A stretch of 64,000 nucleotides of DNA from Stieleria bergensis (GCA_007745635.1 CP036272.1:4145521-4209520); one strand, 5' to 3'. Shown: positions 16,293 to 22,785, numbered from the stretch's first letter. Translations and numbers: made by a program. Notes: generated by a model not told the origin, from the letters alone.

Positions 16293-16529
16293 CTAGAAAG
16301 GGATGACCGAATGCGGGTTGTCGCCGGTAATTCGGAATTGGTTACCGGTTGTCATCTCGGCGTACAGCTCGTGGTCGCGTCGCGTGACCCATTTCACATC
16401 GCCGGGTTCGCGGTCGGCGGTTCCCGGTCGCCAGCATTCGTAGCGGCAACCCGGTTCGGGATAAATCTTCTCGCCTTCTGCGAGGTGCGAAAAGCAGCCG
16501 ATGTCGCTGATGTAGAATTTAGTGTCCAT
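16293..16529 (-). CDS. Small array protein (78 aa), paralogue of the 76-aa neighbour
   Basis: Starts MDTKFYISDIGCFSHLAEG; the ATG at 16529 follows AACGGAGACA. The C-terminal half, with VTRRDHELYAEMTTGNQF and RITGDN-H, parallels ITRRGNRILATTTNGREF and AVTGPN-H in the next gene (16783-17013), pointing to a duplicated beta-rich domain. No known family. It has its own leader and its own terminator. Confidence 0.62.
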   Translation of the reverse strand: MDTKFYISDIGCFSHLAEGEKIYPEPGCRYECWRPGTADREPGDVKWVTRRDHELYAEMTTGNQFRITGDNPHSVIPF

Positions 16530-16625
16530 GTTTTGTCTCCGTTGAAAGAAGTTTTTCTGTACGCCCCGTTGGCGTGTGACACATGGAGCCATGACTTTTT
16601 TCAACGCAGCAAGCGAAGGCCGGCG
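16530..16625 (-). promoter_or_regulatory. Array leader 2 (TTGCTG-N18-CTCCAT)
   Basis: TTGCTG at 16612-16607, 18 bp (the only copy not at 17), CTCCAT at 16588-16583, and AACGGAGACA before the ATG at 16529. The upstream flank carries the CGACACGCGGCGTTTGTC motif also seen above leaders 1, 6, 7 and 9. Confidence 0.58.
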
Positions 16626-16733
16626 AACAGTCCGAAGAATGTTGAATGTTTTTCATTGCCGGCCAACGACCACGACAAACGCCGCGTGTCGGCCGACTCC
16701 GGTGCGTGGCATGGTTGGCCGCACAACGAGAGA

Positions 16734-16761
16734 ACGCCCGACCGTGGCCAACGTCGGGCGT
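16734..16761 (-). terminator. Hairpin after array gene 16783-17013
   Basis: A 9-bp stem ACGCCCGAC/GTCGGGCGT (16753-16761 with 16734-16742) just past the stop, followed on the minus strand by TTCTCTC. It is the same kind of element as the other array terminators but with a poor T-run. Confidence 0.55.
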
Positions 16762-16782
16762 GAGTGGCGAAACGTTCGCCGG

Positions 16783-17013
16783 CTAGAAGGAAAGTGGAAC
16801 CAAGACGTGAGCGTTCGGTCCGGTTACCGCGAACTCGCGTCCGTTGGTTGTCGTGGCGAGGATGCGGTTGCCGCGGCGGGTGATCCCGACCACGGTCCCG
16901 CGTTCAAACCGGCCGGCGATCGTCCGCAGCTCGTAACCCATGTCGGCTTCCGGCTTGGCGGTTTCGCCGTCAACCAAATCCTCGATCTCGCGTATGTCAC
17001 CAATCGTTTTCAT
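16783..17013 (-). CDS. Small array protein (76 aa), paralogue of the 78-aa neighbour
   Basis: MKTIGDIREIEDLVDGETAK at the start, then a beta-rich domain with ITRRGNRILATTTNGREF, matching the gene at 16293-16529. It lacks the repeated leader: it begins 15 bp after the HARE-HTH gene and has a strong GGGGAGG site, so it is the second gene of that operon. Confidence 0.62.
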   Translation of the reverse strand: MKTIGDIREIEDLVDGETAKPEADMGYELRTIAGRFERGTVVGITRRGNRILATTTNGREFAVTGPNAHVLVPLSF

Positions 17014-17028
17014 GGCGTCGCCTCCCCT

Positions 17029-17505
17029 TCAAACTCGAACCGTGAACCGGCCGCGTTCGGTTTTGACAAACCGGCTTTCGTCGCCGCGTTTGAGGTCGCG
17101 AAGGATCGCCGAGTACAGCGTCGCGTGCGGAGTTTTGCCGCCGGGGCTTTCCCAGAGGTTTTGTTCCACCATGGCGGAAATCATTTCTTGCGAGTTCATC
17201 GGTTCGCCGGCGGTTTCCAAAACCTGCAAGGCCGCTTTGACGCACGAAAGCTTTTTCTCGCCGCCGGCTGCCGTTTCGGTTTTCGCTTTCTTCTTCAACA
17301 CGCGTTTCGTTTCGCTGGCTGGCGTGGTTGCGCGGGCCGGCCCTTGAAGCCGGGCGGCGGTTTTGATGCGGACCTTTTTGTTGGTCGCCAAGTTGGTCGC
17401 GTCCCAGCCGCCCGACGAATTCTCCGCGTCGATCCGGATCGTGACCTTTTTGTTGGTGACCTTCGCGAAGTACTCACCACCGATTTTTACGTCTGCCTTT
17501 TTCAT
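17029..17505 (-). CDS. HARE-HTH (HB1/ASXL) domain protein
   Basis: A 158-aa protein. Residues about 88-158 (LSCVKAALQVLETAGEPMNS, then MISAMVEQNLWESPG and LYSAILRDLKRG-ES-F) are a HARE-HTH winged helix. This domain occurs in restriction enzymes, RNA polymerase delta and chromatin proteins and is thought to read DNA or modified bases. The N-terminal 40 residues form a small beta domain, joined by a Lys/Ala-rich linker. The ATG at 17505 follows AAACGGAGAGA. In the array it is the only clear DNA-binding protein and could regulate the repeated leaders; that is inference. Confidence 0.75.
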   Translation of the reverse strand: MKKADVKIGGEYFAKVTNKKVTIRIDAENSSGGWDATNLATNKKVRIKTAARLQGPARATTPASETKRVLKKKAKTETAAGGEKKLSCVKAALQVLETAGEPMNSQEMISAMVEQNLWESPGGKTPHATLYSAILRDLKRGDESRFVKTERGRFTVRV

Positions 17506-17574
17506 CTTTGTCTCTCCGTTTGGAATCGTTCGTGGTTGGCTGCCATCGTCAGGCCGCGGAAACCATCCGCGACG

Positions 17575-17603
17575 ACGCCGGCCCTTTGCGGGTGAGCCGG
17601 CGT
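17575..17603 (-). terminator. Hairpin between array genes 17613-17879 and 17029-17505
   Basis: An 8-bp stem ACGCCGGC/GCCGGCGT (17596-17603 with 17575-17582) just past the stop of the 88-aa gene. No T-run follows on the minus strand, so it may stall rather than end transcription into the HARE-HTH gene. Confidence 0.4.
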
Positions 17604-17612
17604 TTCGGCTTT

Positions 17613-17879
17613 TCAAACCCAACGCATGATCGGGGGCACCCGTCGGCGGACTGGCCGGCGAAACATGTCGTACCAGCGGTCAAACGCTTCGCTGCAATCC
17701 GACCGTTTGATGCCGATCGAGTCGTACGTGACGTGTCGGTTCGGGTCACCGTGTTCGGCGTATTTCTCCTCGGTGATCAATTCCCATTCGCGGCCGTGGA
17801 AGGTGACGAAGTAGCCCTCGTCGCGTCCGTTGACCCAGACGGTGCCGGCGTAGCTTTCAACTTCAAAAGAAAAGTCCAT
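17613..17879 (-). CDS. Small array protein (88 aa)
   Basis: Starts MDFSFEVESYAGTVWVNGRD; aromatic, beta-rich N-terminus, then a helical acidic-to-basic end. No family recognised. It stands directly behind array leader 3 and presumably heads the operon with the HARE-HTH gene. Confidence 0.6.
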   Translation of the reverse strand: MDFSFEVESYAGTVWVNGRDEGYFVTFHGREWELITEEKYAEHGDPNRHVTYDSIGIKRSDCSEAFDRWYDMFRRPVRRRVPPIMRWV

Positions 17880-17975
17880 GGTTTCGTTCTCCGGTGCGGG
17901 GGTTGGTTATTTTCCGCTGCGTTGCGGTGACACACATGAGCCATGGTTTTTCAAACAGCTCAAGCGAAGTCCGAC
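17880..17975 (-). promoter_or_regulatory. Array leader 3 (TTGAGC-N17-CTCATG)
   Basis: TTGAGC at 17963-17958, 17 bp, CTCATG at 17940-17935, then CGGAGAACGAAACC before the ATG at 17879. The downstream half (17880-17925) is the most diverged of the copies, while the two boxes and spacing are intact. Confidence 0.6.
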
Positions 17976-18082
17976 AGGTTTCTGGAATGTTTCTCGATGT
18001 ATTGCTTGGCCGGCGACGTTGCCGCGTGTGGCCGGCACTTGCGCGTGGGCATGGTTTGCCGAACATGCCGGCAAGCGGGCGA

Positions 18083-18107
18083 CACCGGCGGGCCGTGGCC
18101 GCCGGTG
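18083..18107 (-). terminator. Hairpin after array gene 18130-18384
   Basis: A 9-bp G/C-rich stem (CACCGGCGG at 18083-18091 with CCGCCGGTG at 18099-18107) lies 23 bp past the stop. No T-run is visible, so termination is uncertain. Confidence 0.4.
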
Positions 18108-18129
18108 CCGCGTCCGTGCGGCCGGCGGT

Positions 18130-18384
18130 CTAAACCACCCCGCCCAGGTTGCTTTGGCGAAGCAGGTCGTACATTTGGGCGAAGATGTAGTGTTCGTCCA
18201 AAAGCGGGCCGGCCTTCGCCCCCAGGTCGGCGTCGGCCATTTCAAGGGCGTCCGCGAGCGGTTTGAGGTTGTCCGCGATCCGGTAGAAGTCTTCGCGGAT
18301 ACGTTGGTACGCGTCCGGGTCCAGCTTTTGCATCTCGGTGCGAAGGTTGGCGATCGCGGTCTTTTGGGTTTCGTTCAAAGCCAT
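18130..18384 (-). CDS. Small helical array protein (84 aa)
   Basis: MALNETQKTAIANLRTEMQK followed by continuous helix (ADNLKPLADALEMADADLG). It is acidic and has no Cys. No family recognised. It has its own leader and a hairpin behind it. Confidence 0.6.
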   Translation of the reverse strand: MALNETQKTAIANLRTEMQKLDPDAYQRIREDFYRIADNLKPLADALEMADADLGAKAGPLLDEHYIFAQMYDLLRQSNLGGVV

Positions 18385-18480
18385 GGTTTGGTCTCTCTCG
18401 GAAAGGGTTTTGAAAAAGCGTTTTGCCGTTCGGCGTTAACACACATGAGCCATGACTTTGAAAACACCTCAAGCGAGTTC
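18385..18480 (-). promoter_or_regulatory. Array leader 4 (TTGAGG-N17-CTCATG)
   Basis: TTGAGG at 18472-18467, 17 bp, CTCATG at 18449-18444, then a GAGAGAGACC site before the ATG at 18384. In this copy the short reading frame starting at ATGGCTCATG meets a stop after five codons, which argues against a conserved leader peptide. Confidence 0.6.
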
Positions 18481-18548
18481 GGGCAGCTTTTCGCAGCCTT
18501 TTTCCATGTTTCTGGAAAGCGGCGATAACTCGCGACACACGGGCGAAT

Positions 18549-18770
18549 TCAGTCTTTGAAATTCTTTTGGAACTTCGCCAACAACCCGTCGACTTCGTCG
18601 TGCAGGTCGTCCAATTCACCGAATGTTTCGGTCAACCCGCGTCGCGAAACCGCGTCGGCCAGCGGTATGTTGGCGACCGCGTCGCGTAGTTGTTCGATCA
18701 AAAGCAACCCCGACGTTTGGGCGTAGAGAACGTCGGCGGTCGAAGGTCGATTTTGGGTGGCGGTTGCCAT
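18549..18770 (-). CDS. Small helical array protein (73 aa)
   Basis: MATATQNRPSTADVLYAQTS, then two helices ending DDLHDEVDGLLAKFQKNF. The ATG at 18770 follows AAACGGAGACA; the in-frame extension through the leader is not used, because most other copies run out of frame. The start MATATQNR resembles MRTATQIN of the next gene. No family recognised. Confidence 0.58.
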   Translation of the reverse strand: MATATQNRPSTADVLYAQTSGLLLIEQLRDAVANIPLADAVSRRGLTETFGELDDLHDEVDGLLAKFQKNFKD

Positions 18771-18860
18771 GGGTGTGTCTCCGTTTGGAAGGGTTGGAAA
18801 GAACCGTTTCGGTGACACACATGAGCTATGCGTTTGCGAACGCATCAAGCGGAATCTGCC
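18771..18860 (-). promoter_or_regulatory. Array leader 5 (TTGATG-N17-CTCATG)
   Basis: TTGATG at 18848-18843, 17 bp, CTCATG at 18825-18820, AAACGGAGACACACCC before the ATG at 18770. The 3' 50 bp are almost identical to leader 6. Confidence 0.6.
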
Positions 18861-18925
18861 GGCGGTCGGCAATCATTCAAAAAGTTTTTCAAATGACCGC
18901 GACCGCCGGCGTTCGCCGCGGTCGG

Positions 18926-19204
18926 CTATCGGCCAATGTCGTCGTGAAGCGTCGCGTTCAACTCCATCAGCCCGTCGTAGAACCGTTGCAGCGCCGGGTA
19001 GACGTGCTGGCCGTCTTCGGGGGCGTAGATGCCTTCGGGGTCAAAGTTGTCGACGTAGTCGGTCAACTCCGAAAGCATTTCGAGCGTTGCCGCCTTCAAG
19101 CAGCAATCCGCCGCTTGGCGTTGCCGCGCCGCGTAGCGTCTTTGCAAAACTTCGAGGCGGTTGGGGCGAGGGCGGCGGCCGTTGATTTGGGTTGCGGTTC
19201 GCAT
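18926..19204 (-). CDS. Small array protein (92 aa)
   Basis: MRTATQINGRRPRPNRLEVL, then a long helical region (AADCCLKAATLEMLSELTDY) and an acidic end. No family recognised. It has its own leader (19205-19300) and ends close to leader 5, with an imperfect G/C hairpin between. Confidence 0.58.
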   Translation of the reverse strand: MRTATQINGRRPRPNRLEVLQRRYAARQRQAADCCLKAATLEMLSELTDYVDNFDPEGIYAPEDGQHVYPALQRFYDGLMELNATLHDDIGR

Positions 19205-19300
19205 GGGTGTGTCTCCGTTTGGGAAAGGAATGAAAAACCGTTTCGGTGACACACATGAGCCATGGGTTTCCAAACAGCTCAAGCGAAGTTCGGCAGCAAT
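19205..19300 (-). promoter_or_regulatory. Array leader 6 (TTGAGC-N17-CTCATG)
   Basis: TTGAGC at 19282-19277, 17 bp, CTCATG at 19259-19254, AAACGGAGACACACCC before the ATG at 19204. Upstream, from 19283 to about 19325, it is nearly identical to leader 7, including GCCGAACTTCGC and GCGAATTGCTGCCG. Confidence 0.65.
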
Positions 19301-19395
19301 TCGCAGGGTTTTTGAATGTTTTCAGATGTCGCGAACGTGCCCGATAAACGCCGCGTGTCGCGTCGTCAAATCTCACCGGCAAACAATGCCCGAAC

Positions 19396-19432
19396 AAGAA
19401 AACGCCGCGGCGTTGGGGCAACGTCGCGGCGT
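19396..19432 (-). terminator. Intrinsic terminator of array gene 19451-20104
   Basis: Minus-strand hairpin with 13-nt arms (19420-19432 and 19402-19414, one mismatch) followed by TTTTCTTG. Near-identical to the terminator at 20296-20331. Confidence 0.75.
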
Positions 19433-19450
19433 GTTAGGGATGCCGGCGTG

Positions 19451-20104
19451 CTATCGAAGATGCCGGTCAAATTGTTTCGCCGCTTTCCAAATCGCGTGGT
19501 GCAATTCGTCGGCCGCGAGTTTGCAGATCGCTTCGGTTTCGAGGTCGCCCGGTTCGATGTCTTCCAAGTCACCAACGTCGGACGTCAGTTGCCCCAAGAT
19601 GTGAAGCGTTGCGAACACGGTTTCGCCAAGCGATTTGTATTGGGGCGGGCGTTCGCTGGGTTGTCCGTTTGTATTGGTCGCCGGCGTCGTGATTGCTCGC
19701 GACGTTGCGACCGTAGTGCGAGCGGCTGGCGTCGTCGCTGCGGTTCGTTGCCGTTGCGGTTCGACGGTTGCTGGCGTCGTGGCGGGCGTTGCAACCGTGG
19801 CCGGTTGGGCGGGCGTTTCGTCTTCCGATCCGTCGGGCATGATGACCGGCAGCGAACTTTGGCCCATAACCGCGATCGCGCTTTGCACGCGGTTGTATTC
19901 GGCCATCAACAAGTCGCGTTCTTCGCGGTCAAAGCGGTGTGCGGCGTCTTCAAGATATTCGGACAAGTAGTACAGGTTGTCCCAAAGGTCGTCGAACGCC
20001 GATCGAATATTGCGGGCTTCGCTCGGTGCCCGTCGATCGAGGTGGTTGAAGATTCGGCGGATGGTGACGTCGTTTGGGTTGGTGGTTGGGGCTGCGTTGG
20101 ACAT
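19451..20104 (-). CDS. Array protein with Thr/Pro/Ala linker (217 aa)
   Basis: Two helical domains joined by a long Ala/Thr/Pro linker. The first includes ARNIRSAFDDLWDNLYYLSE and EERDLLMAEYNRVQ. The linker (residues about 105-160, PATVATPATTPATVEPQ-like) is followed by LGETVFATLHILGQLTSDV and an acidic tail. No family recognised. The ATG at 20104 follows CAACGGAGACAAAC. Longest array gene after the amidoligase. Confidence 0.62.
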   Translation of the reverse strand: MSNAAPTTNPNDVTIRRIFNHLDRRAPSEARNIRSAFDDLWDNLYYLSEYLEDAAHRFDREERDLLMAEYNRVQSAIAVMGQSSLPVIMPDGSEDETPAQPATVATPATTPATVEPQRQRTAATTPAARTTVATSRAITTPATNTNGQPSERPPQYKSLGETVFATLHILGQLTSDVGDLEDIEPGDLETEAICKLAADELHHAIWKAAKQFDRHLR

Positions 20105-20195
20105 GTTTGTCTCCGTTGAGAAAGGGTTTGAAAACCGTCTTGCGGTGACACACATGAGCCATGGGTTTCTAAAGAGCTCAAGCGAAGTTCGGCAG
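20105..20195 (-). promoter_or_regulatory. Array leader 7 (TTGAGC-N17-CTCATG)
   Basis: TTGAGC at 20181-20176, 17 bp, CTCATG at 20158-20153, CAACGGAGACAAAC before the ATG at 20104. The CGACGCCACACGCGGCGTTT motif lies further upstream near 20250. Confidence 0.65.
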
Positions 20196-20295
20196 CAATT
20201 CGCAGGGTTTTTGAATGTTTTGCGATGCCGCCGACGCGGCCGATAAACGCCGCGTGTGGCGTCGTCAAAACTCGCCGGCGAACCATGCGGAAACG

Positions 20296-20331
20296 GAAAA
20301 ACGCCGCGGCGTTGGGCGAACGTCGCGGCGT
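20296..20331 (-). terminator. Intrinsic terminator of array gene 20359-20571
   Basis: Minus-strand hairpin with 13-nt arms (20319-20331 and 20301-20313, one mismatch) followed by TTTTT. The best terminator of the array. Confidence 0.78.
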
Positions 20332-20358
20332 GTGGCGGAGCGGCGAACTCGCCGGCGG

Positions 20359-20571
20359 TCAATCGTTTTCGCCGCCCTCCATCAACTCCTCGAGGCGAGC
20401 ACAAAGATGCCGAAGCGAGCCGACGTCGTCCCATCCGATCGCCGGCCCGTCGTCCGATGGTGCCGGCGTGTCTTCGATGCGTTGGTGCAAGTTTTCGAGA
20501 AGCGTCAAAGCCCGAACGTGGGCGGCGGTGTATTCGGCTTCGATGCGTTGGTGGTTGGTGGCGCTGGCCAT
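20359..20571 (-). CDS. Small helical array protein (70 aa), paralogue of 15801-16040
   Basis: MASATNHQRIEAEYTAAHVR, then ALTLLENLHQRIED and an acidic end. Shares the HVRAL-LL helix with the gene at 15801-16040. It has a ribosome binding site (ACACGGAGAACC) but no upper leader boxes, so it is the second gene behind the 53-aa gene. Confidence 0.6.
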   Translation of the reverse strand: MASATNHQRIEAEYTAAHVRALTLLENLHQRIEDTPAPSDDGPAIGWDDVGSLRHLCARLEELMEGGEND

Positions 20572-20610
20572 GGTTGGTTCTCCGTGTTGGAAGGGAAGGT
20601 TTGGTTTCGT

Positions 20611-20772
20611 TCAGTCTGTGGCGATTGGCGTTTCGAGCGTGGCGACCTCGATTCGTGTTCCGTCGGCCAGCGGTATGTAGAAGCCGCCGAAGGTTGGTCG
20701 AGCGGTATCGAAGACCTCAACGCCGTTAATTCGGTCGCCGGGTTTGATCTCGTGGGCTCTGCGTTGCGTCAT
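20611..20772 (-). CDS. Very small array protein (53 aa)
   Basis: MTQRRAHEIKPGDRINGVEV, then FYIPLADGTRIEVA: a small all-beta domain like a KOW/SH3 fold, comparable in size with the DUF4314 gene but not clearly the same family. The ATG at 20772 follows AAACGGAGACAACG. First gene behind leader 8. Confidence 0.5.
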   Translation of the reverse strand: MTQRRAHEIKPGDRINGVEVFDTARPTFGGFYIPLADGTRIEVATLETPIATD

Positions 20773-20860
20773 CGCGTTGTCTCCGTTTGCGGGAATGAAA
20801 AACCGTCGTGCGTTGACACACATGAGCCATGCGGTTTTGATCCCAGCAAGCGAAGTTCGG
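20773..20860 (-). promoter_or_regulatory. Array leader 8 (TTGCTG-N17-CTCATG)
   Basis: TTGCTG at 20849-20844, 17 bp, CTCATG at 20826-20821, AAACGGAGACAACG before the ATG at 20772. Drives a two-gene unit (53-aa and 70-aa proteins). Confidence 0.6.
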
Positions 20861-20904
20861 AAAACATTCGAGATGTTTTCCGAACTTCTTTTCGCCGGCC
20901 GCGG

Positions 20905-21180
20905 CTAGCAATCGCGGCAGGTCTCCCACGCCCGTTTGCTGCCGTAGCAGATCTGGCCGCCTTCGACGATGTAGACCATCGCGTCGTCGGCGACGTCTTG
21001 GTCGTCGAAGAATTCGCTGGCGTCTTCTTCGCTCGCTTCGTTCATCTCCGCGCCGCTGGTCAGGCCGGCGATGCGGTTTTCAAAGGGCCAGTTTTGCTGC
21101 GTCATCAACCGCACTTCGCAGTCGTCGCCGTGCGTTTCGCGGTACTCTTCCAAAAGCGTCATCAGTTCGGAAACCGTCAT
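20905..21180 (-). CDS. Acidic array protein (91 aa)
   Basis: MTVSELMTLLEEYRETHGDD, then CEVRLMTQQNWPFENRI and a strongly acidic middle (EASEEDASEFFDDQD) before VYIVEGGQICYG. The opening helix plus strand resembles small phage proteins that contain a D-C-EV-L pattern, family not named. ATG at 21180 after AAACGGAGAGACAAAC. Confidence 0.62.
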   Translation of the reverse strand: MTVSELMTLLEEYRETHGDDCEVRLMTQQNWPFENRIAGLTSGAEMNEASEEDASEFFDDQDVADDAMVYIVEGGQICYGSKRAWETCRDC

Positions 21181-21270
21181 GTTTGTCTCTCCGTTTGGGT
21201 GAATGAAAAACCGTCTTGCGATGACACACATGAGCCATGCATTTCGAGACGCAGCAAGCCGCTCCCGGCA
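21181..21270 (-). promoter_or_regulatory. Array leader 9 (TTGCTG-N17-CTCATG)
   Basis: TTGCTG at 21257-21252, 17 bp, CTCATG at 21234-21229, AAACGGAGAGACAAAC before the ATG at 21180. About 90 bp further upstream lies the minus-strand GCATAGGTAAC motif (21376-21364). Confidence 0.62.
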
Positions 21271-21363
21271 GCAATTTGCAGGGTTTTTCCATGTTTTGAG
21301 ATGTCGCCGACGGGGCCGACAAACGCCGCGTGTCGGGCCGGCCGAAACAGTCGGCCCCTACCT

Positions 21364-21376
21364 GTTACCTATGCCG
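21364..21376 (-). repeat. Third, partial copy of the GCATAGGTAAC element
   Basis: The minus strand reads CGGCATAGGTAAC, identical over 13 bases to the core of the 34-bp repeat at 5534-5567 and 25063-25096, and is also preceded by AAA. It lies between the amidoligase terminator and leader 9, so all three copies sit upstream of a gene and point the same way as it. Confidence 0.5.
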
Positions 21377-21414
21377 TTTCGCCGACAGGTTGCCCGCCTT
21401 CGGCCGACAAACCG

Positions 21415-21443
21415 AAGAAACGCCGCGGGGCAAACCGCGGCGT
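21415..21443 (-). terminator. Intrinsic terminator of the amidoligase gene
   Basis: Minus-strand hairpin ACGCCGCGG/CCGCGGCGT (9 bp, arms 21435-21443 and 21420-21428) followed by TTTCTT, 26 bp past the stop. Confidence 0.7.
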
Positions 21444-21468
21444 TGGTGATGCGGCAAGCCGCCGGCCG

Positions 21469-22329
21469 TTAAACCGCCCGGTCGTACTTGCGAGCCATTT
21501 CGAGAAGCTTCTTTTTGACCGGTTTCCATTCACAGGTTTGGTCGCCGGCGGTCAGTTCGCCGAACCGTTTGTTGCGAAGGTCGCCCTTGTACCAACCCTT
21601 CGTCCAACCGAGCCGGTAGAAGAGCCGGTTGAGTTCCGTTTCGCCTTCGCCGGCACCCGGTCGGTCCCAGCAAGATTTGGTGCCGGGCTTTTTGGCGTAG
21701 TCCCAACCGCTGCACCGTTTGCTATTCAAGGCGAGTTCTACCAAGCCGAGTACGAGTTGCAGGTAGCCGGCGATTTTGTCTTTGTTGAGGCTGCCGGCGA
21801 AGGCCCGAATCTCGATGCGGTTTTTGCCGCGGGCAAGGTGGGTCAGGTTGAGCAAGTGGTAGCGATCCGATTCGCATTGGCGTTTCGCGGCGTCTTTGTT
21901 GCCGTAGTCTTTGATCCGCTTCGTCCAACGGTTTTGTTCGCGGCGTCGCGTGCCGGTAGAAGCGTAGATGGCTCGTTCGTGGTTGCCGATCAGCGAGATG
22001 AGTCGCGAAAGGGCCGCGGCGTCGTTATCAAACCCAACAGTGACGTGGATTCCCGTGCTGAAATTTACTTTCCCGCCGCGGGCCGTGATCGCGTCGACAG
22101 CGGTCAAGACGCTTTGCAGCCCTTCGTAGCCGCGAAGGACCGGTGAAACAAATTCGCATCCTTTGCGGTTCGCGGCGAGCGTCTGGATGCTCGAATCCCG
22201 TTCGGCTTTCCAACCCGCCGGCAGCCAGGCGACCGGCAATCCGTTGTGGTATCCGCCGATCGGCGTGGTGTCGGTGGCGGGCATGGTGGTTTCGAGTTCG
22301 ATGCCGAAAGCGATGTCGTTGGCGTTCAT
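21469..22329 (-). CDS. Predicted amidoligase (Amidoligase_2, glutamine-synthetase-like fold)
   Basis: A 286-aa protein with the order of motifs typical of the COOH-NH2 amidoligase family: IAFGIELETTM at the start (metal-binding Glu pair), GWKAERDSSIQ, GCEFVSPVLRGYEGL, GKVNFSTGIHVTVGF (the conserved H-x-x-x-G) and, later, KNRIEIRAFAGSLNKDKI. Family members are predicted to use ATP to join a carboxyl and an amine, modifying peptides or cell-wall fragments. The ATG at 22329 follows TCGGAGAGACAAAG. It is the largest and only enzyme-like gene in the array, first in transcription order, with its own leader and terminator. Substrate unknown; one of the small array proteins or a host target is possible. 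Confidence 0.78.
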   Translation of the reverse strand: MNANDIAFGIELETTMPATDTTPIGGYHNGLPVAWLPAGWKAERDSSIQTLAANRKGCEFVSPVLRGYEGLQSVLTAVDAITARGGKVNFSTGIHVTVGFDNDAAALSRLISLIGNHERAIYASTGTRRREQNRWTKRIKDYGNKDAAKRQCESDRYHLLNLTHLARGKNRIEIRAFAGSLNKDKIAGYLQLVLGLVELALNSKRCSGWDYAKKPGTKSCWDRPGAGEGETELNRLFYRLGWTKGWYKGDLRNKRFGELTAGDQTCEWKPVKKKLLEMARKYDRAV

Positions 22330-22412
22330 CTTTGTCTCTCCGAAAGGCGTGTGAATTCGTTTGTTGAATGCACATGAAGCCATGCGTTTTGAGACACCTC
22401 AAGCGAAGCTCG
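22330..22412 (-). promoter_or_regulatory. Array leader 10 (TTGAGG-N17-CTTCAT)
   Basis: TTGAGG at 22402-22397, 17 bp, CTTCAT at 22379-22374, then TCGGAGAGACAAAG before the ATG at 22329. The most diverged of the ten copies around the lower box, and the first of the array. Confidence 0.55.
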
Positions 22413-22578
22413 GCAGTAATGTTTCAGTAATTCGCAGCTTTCTTTTGATCCCCATATGCGGCCGGTGTTGGCCCAACGTGGTTGGCCGAAACCTGCGGCC
22501 GACCATGCCAAACATGCAACTTCTCGCGACCGTTGCCAACGTGTGCGGCGTGTCGCGATTCCTCCCAATGAGCCCGTC

Positions 22579-22785
22579 ATGGAAGACAAACCGAAGTCCG
22601 CAAACCCAAATCGGTTGACGCCGGAAGATCTCGCGACGTTGCTATCGAACCGCCGAAAGAAACGCGTCGAACTCGAACACATCCAGGCCGACATCGAAGC
22701 CGGCGCACCGACGAATGCCGACGGCACCCTCAGCGTCGTCGCGTACGCCGCTTGGCTCTTGCAGGAGAAACACCGTGGCGATTGA
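22579..22785 (+). CDS. Small hypothetical protein before the terminase (68 aa)
   Basis: MEDKPKSANPNRLTPEDLAT, then basic helix SNRRKKRVELEHIQADIEAG and AAWLLQEKHRGD. It overlaps the terminase large subunit start by 11 bp. Position fits a small terminase component or a coupling peptide, but it is much shorter than usual small terminases and shows no helix-turn-helix. Unrecognised. Confidence 0.55.
   Translation: MEDKPKSANPNRLTPEDLATLLSNRRKKRVELEHIQADIEAGAPTNADGTLSVVAYAAWLLQEKHRGD

Noticed and set aside
20215-22146. A 643-aa plus-strand frame across the array, and similar ones at 16576-17595 and 19316-20119
   Set aside because: They run over terminators and leaders, lack ribosome sites and have shadow-type composition (runs of Arg, Val, Phe). 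The minus-strand genes with conserved starts explain the region.
16041-22412. The repeated leaders as a CRISPR array or an integron cassette array
   Set aside because: The repeats are 250-900 bp apart with genes between them, they hold ribosome sites, and no cas gene or integron integrase is present. The hairpins are terminators, not attC-like sites with conserved ends.
16041-22412. A conserved leader peptide beginning M-A-H-V-C in the repeated leaders
   Set aside because: Leader 4 stops after five codons and leader 5 has ATA instead of ATG. In other copies the frame relative to the gene varies. Conservation is at DNA or RNA level, not protein.
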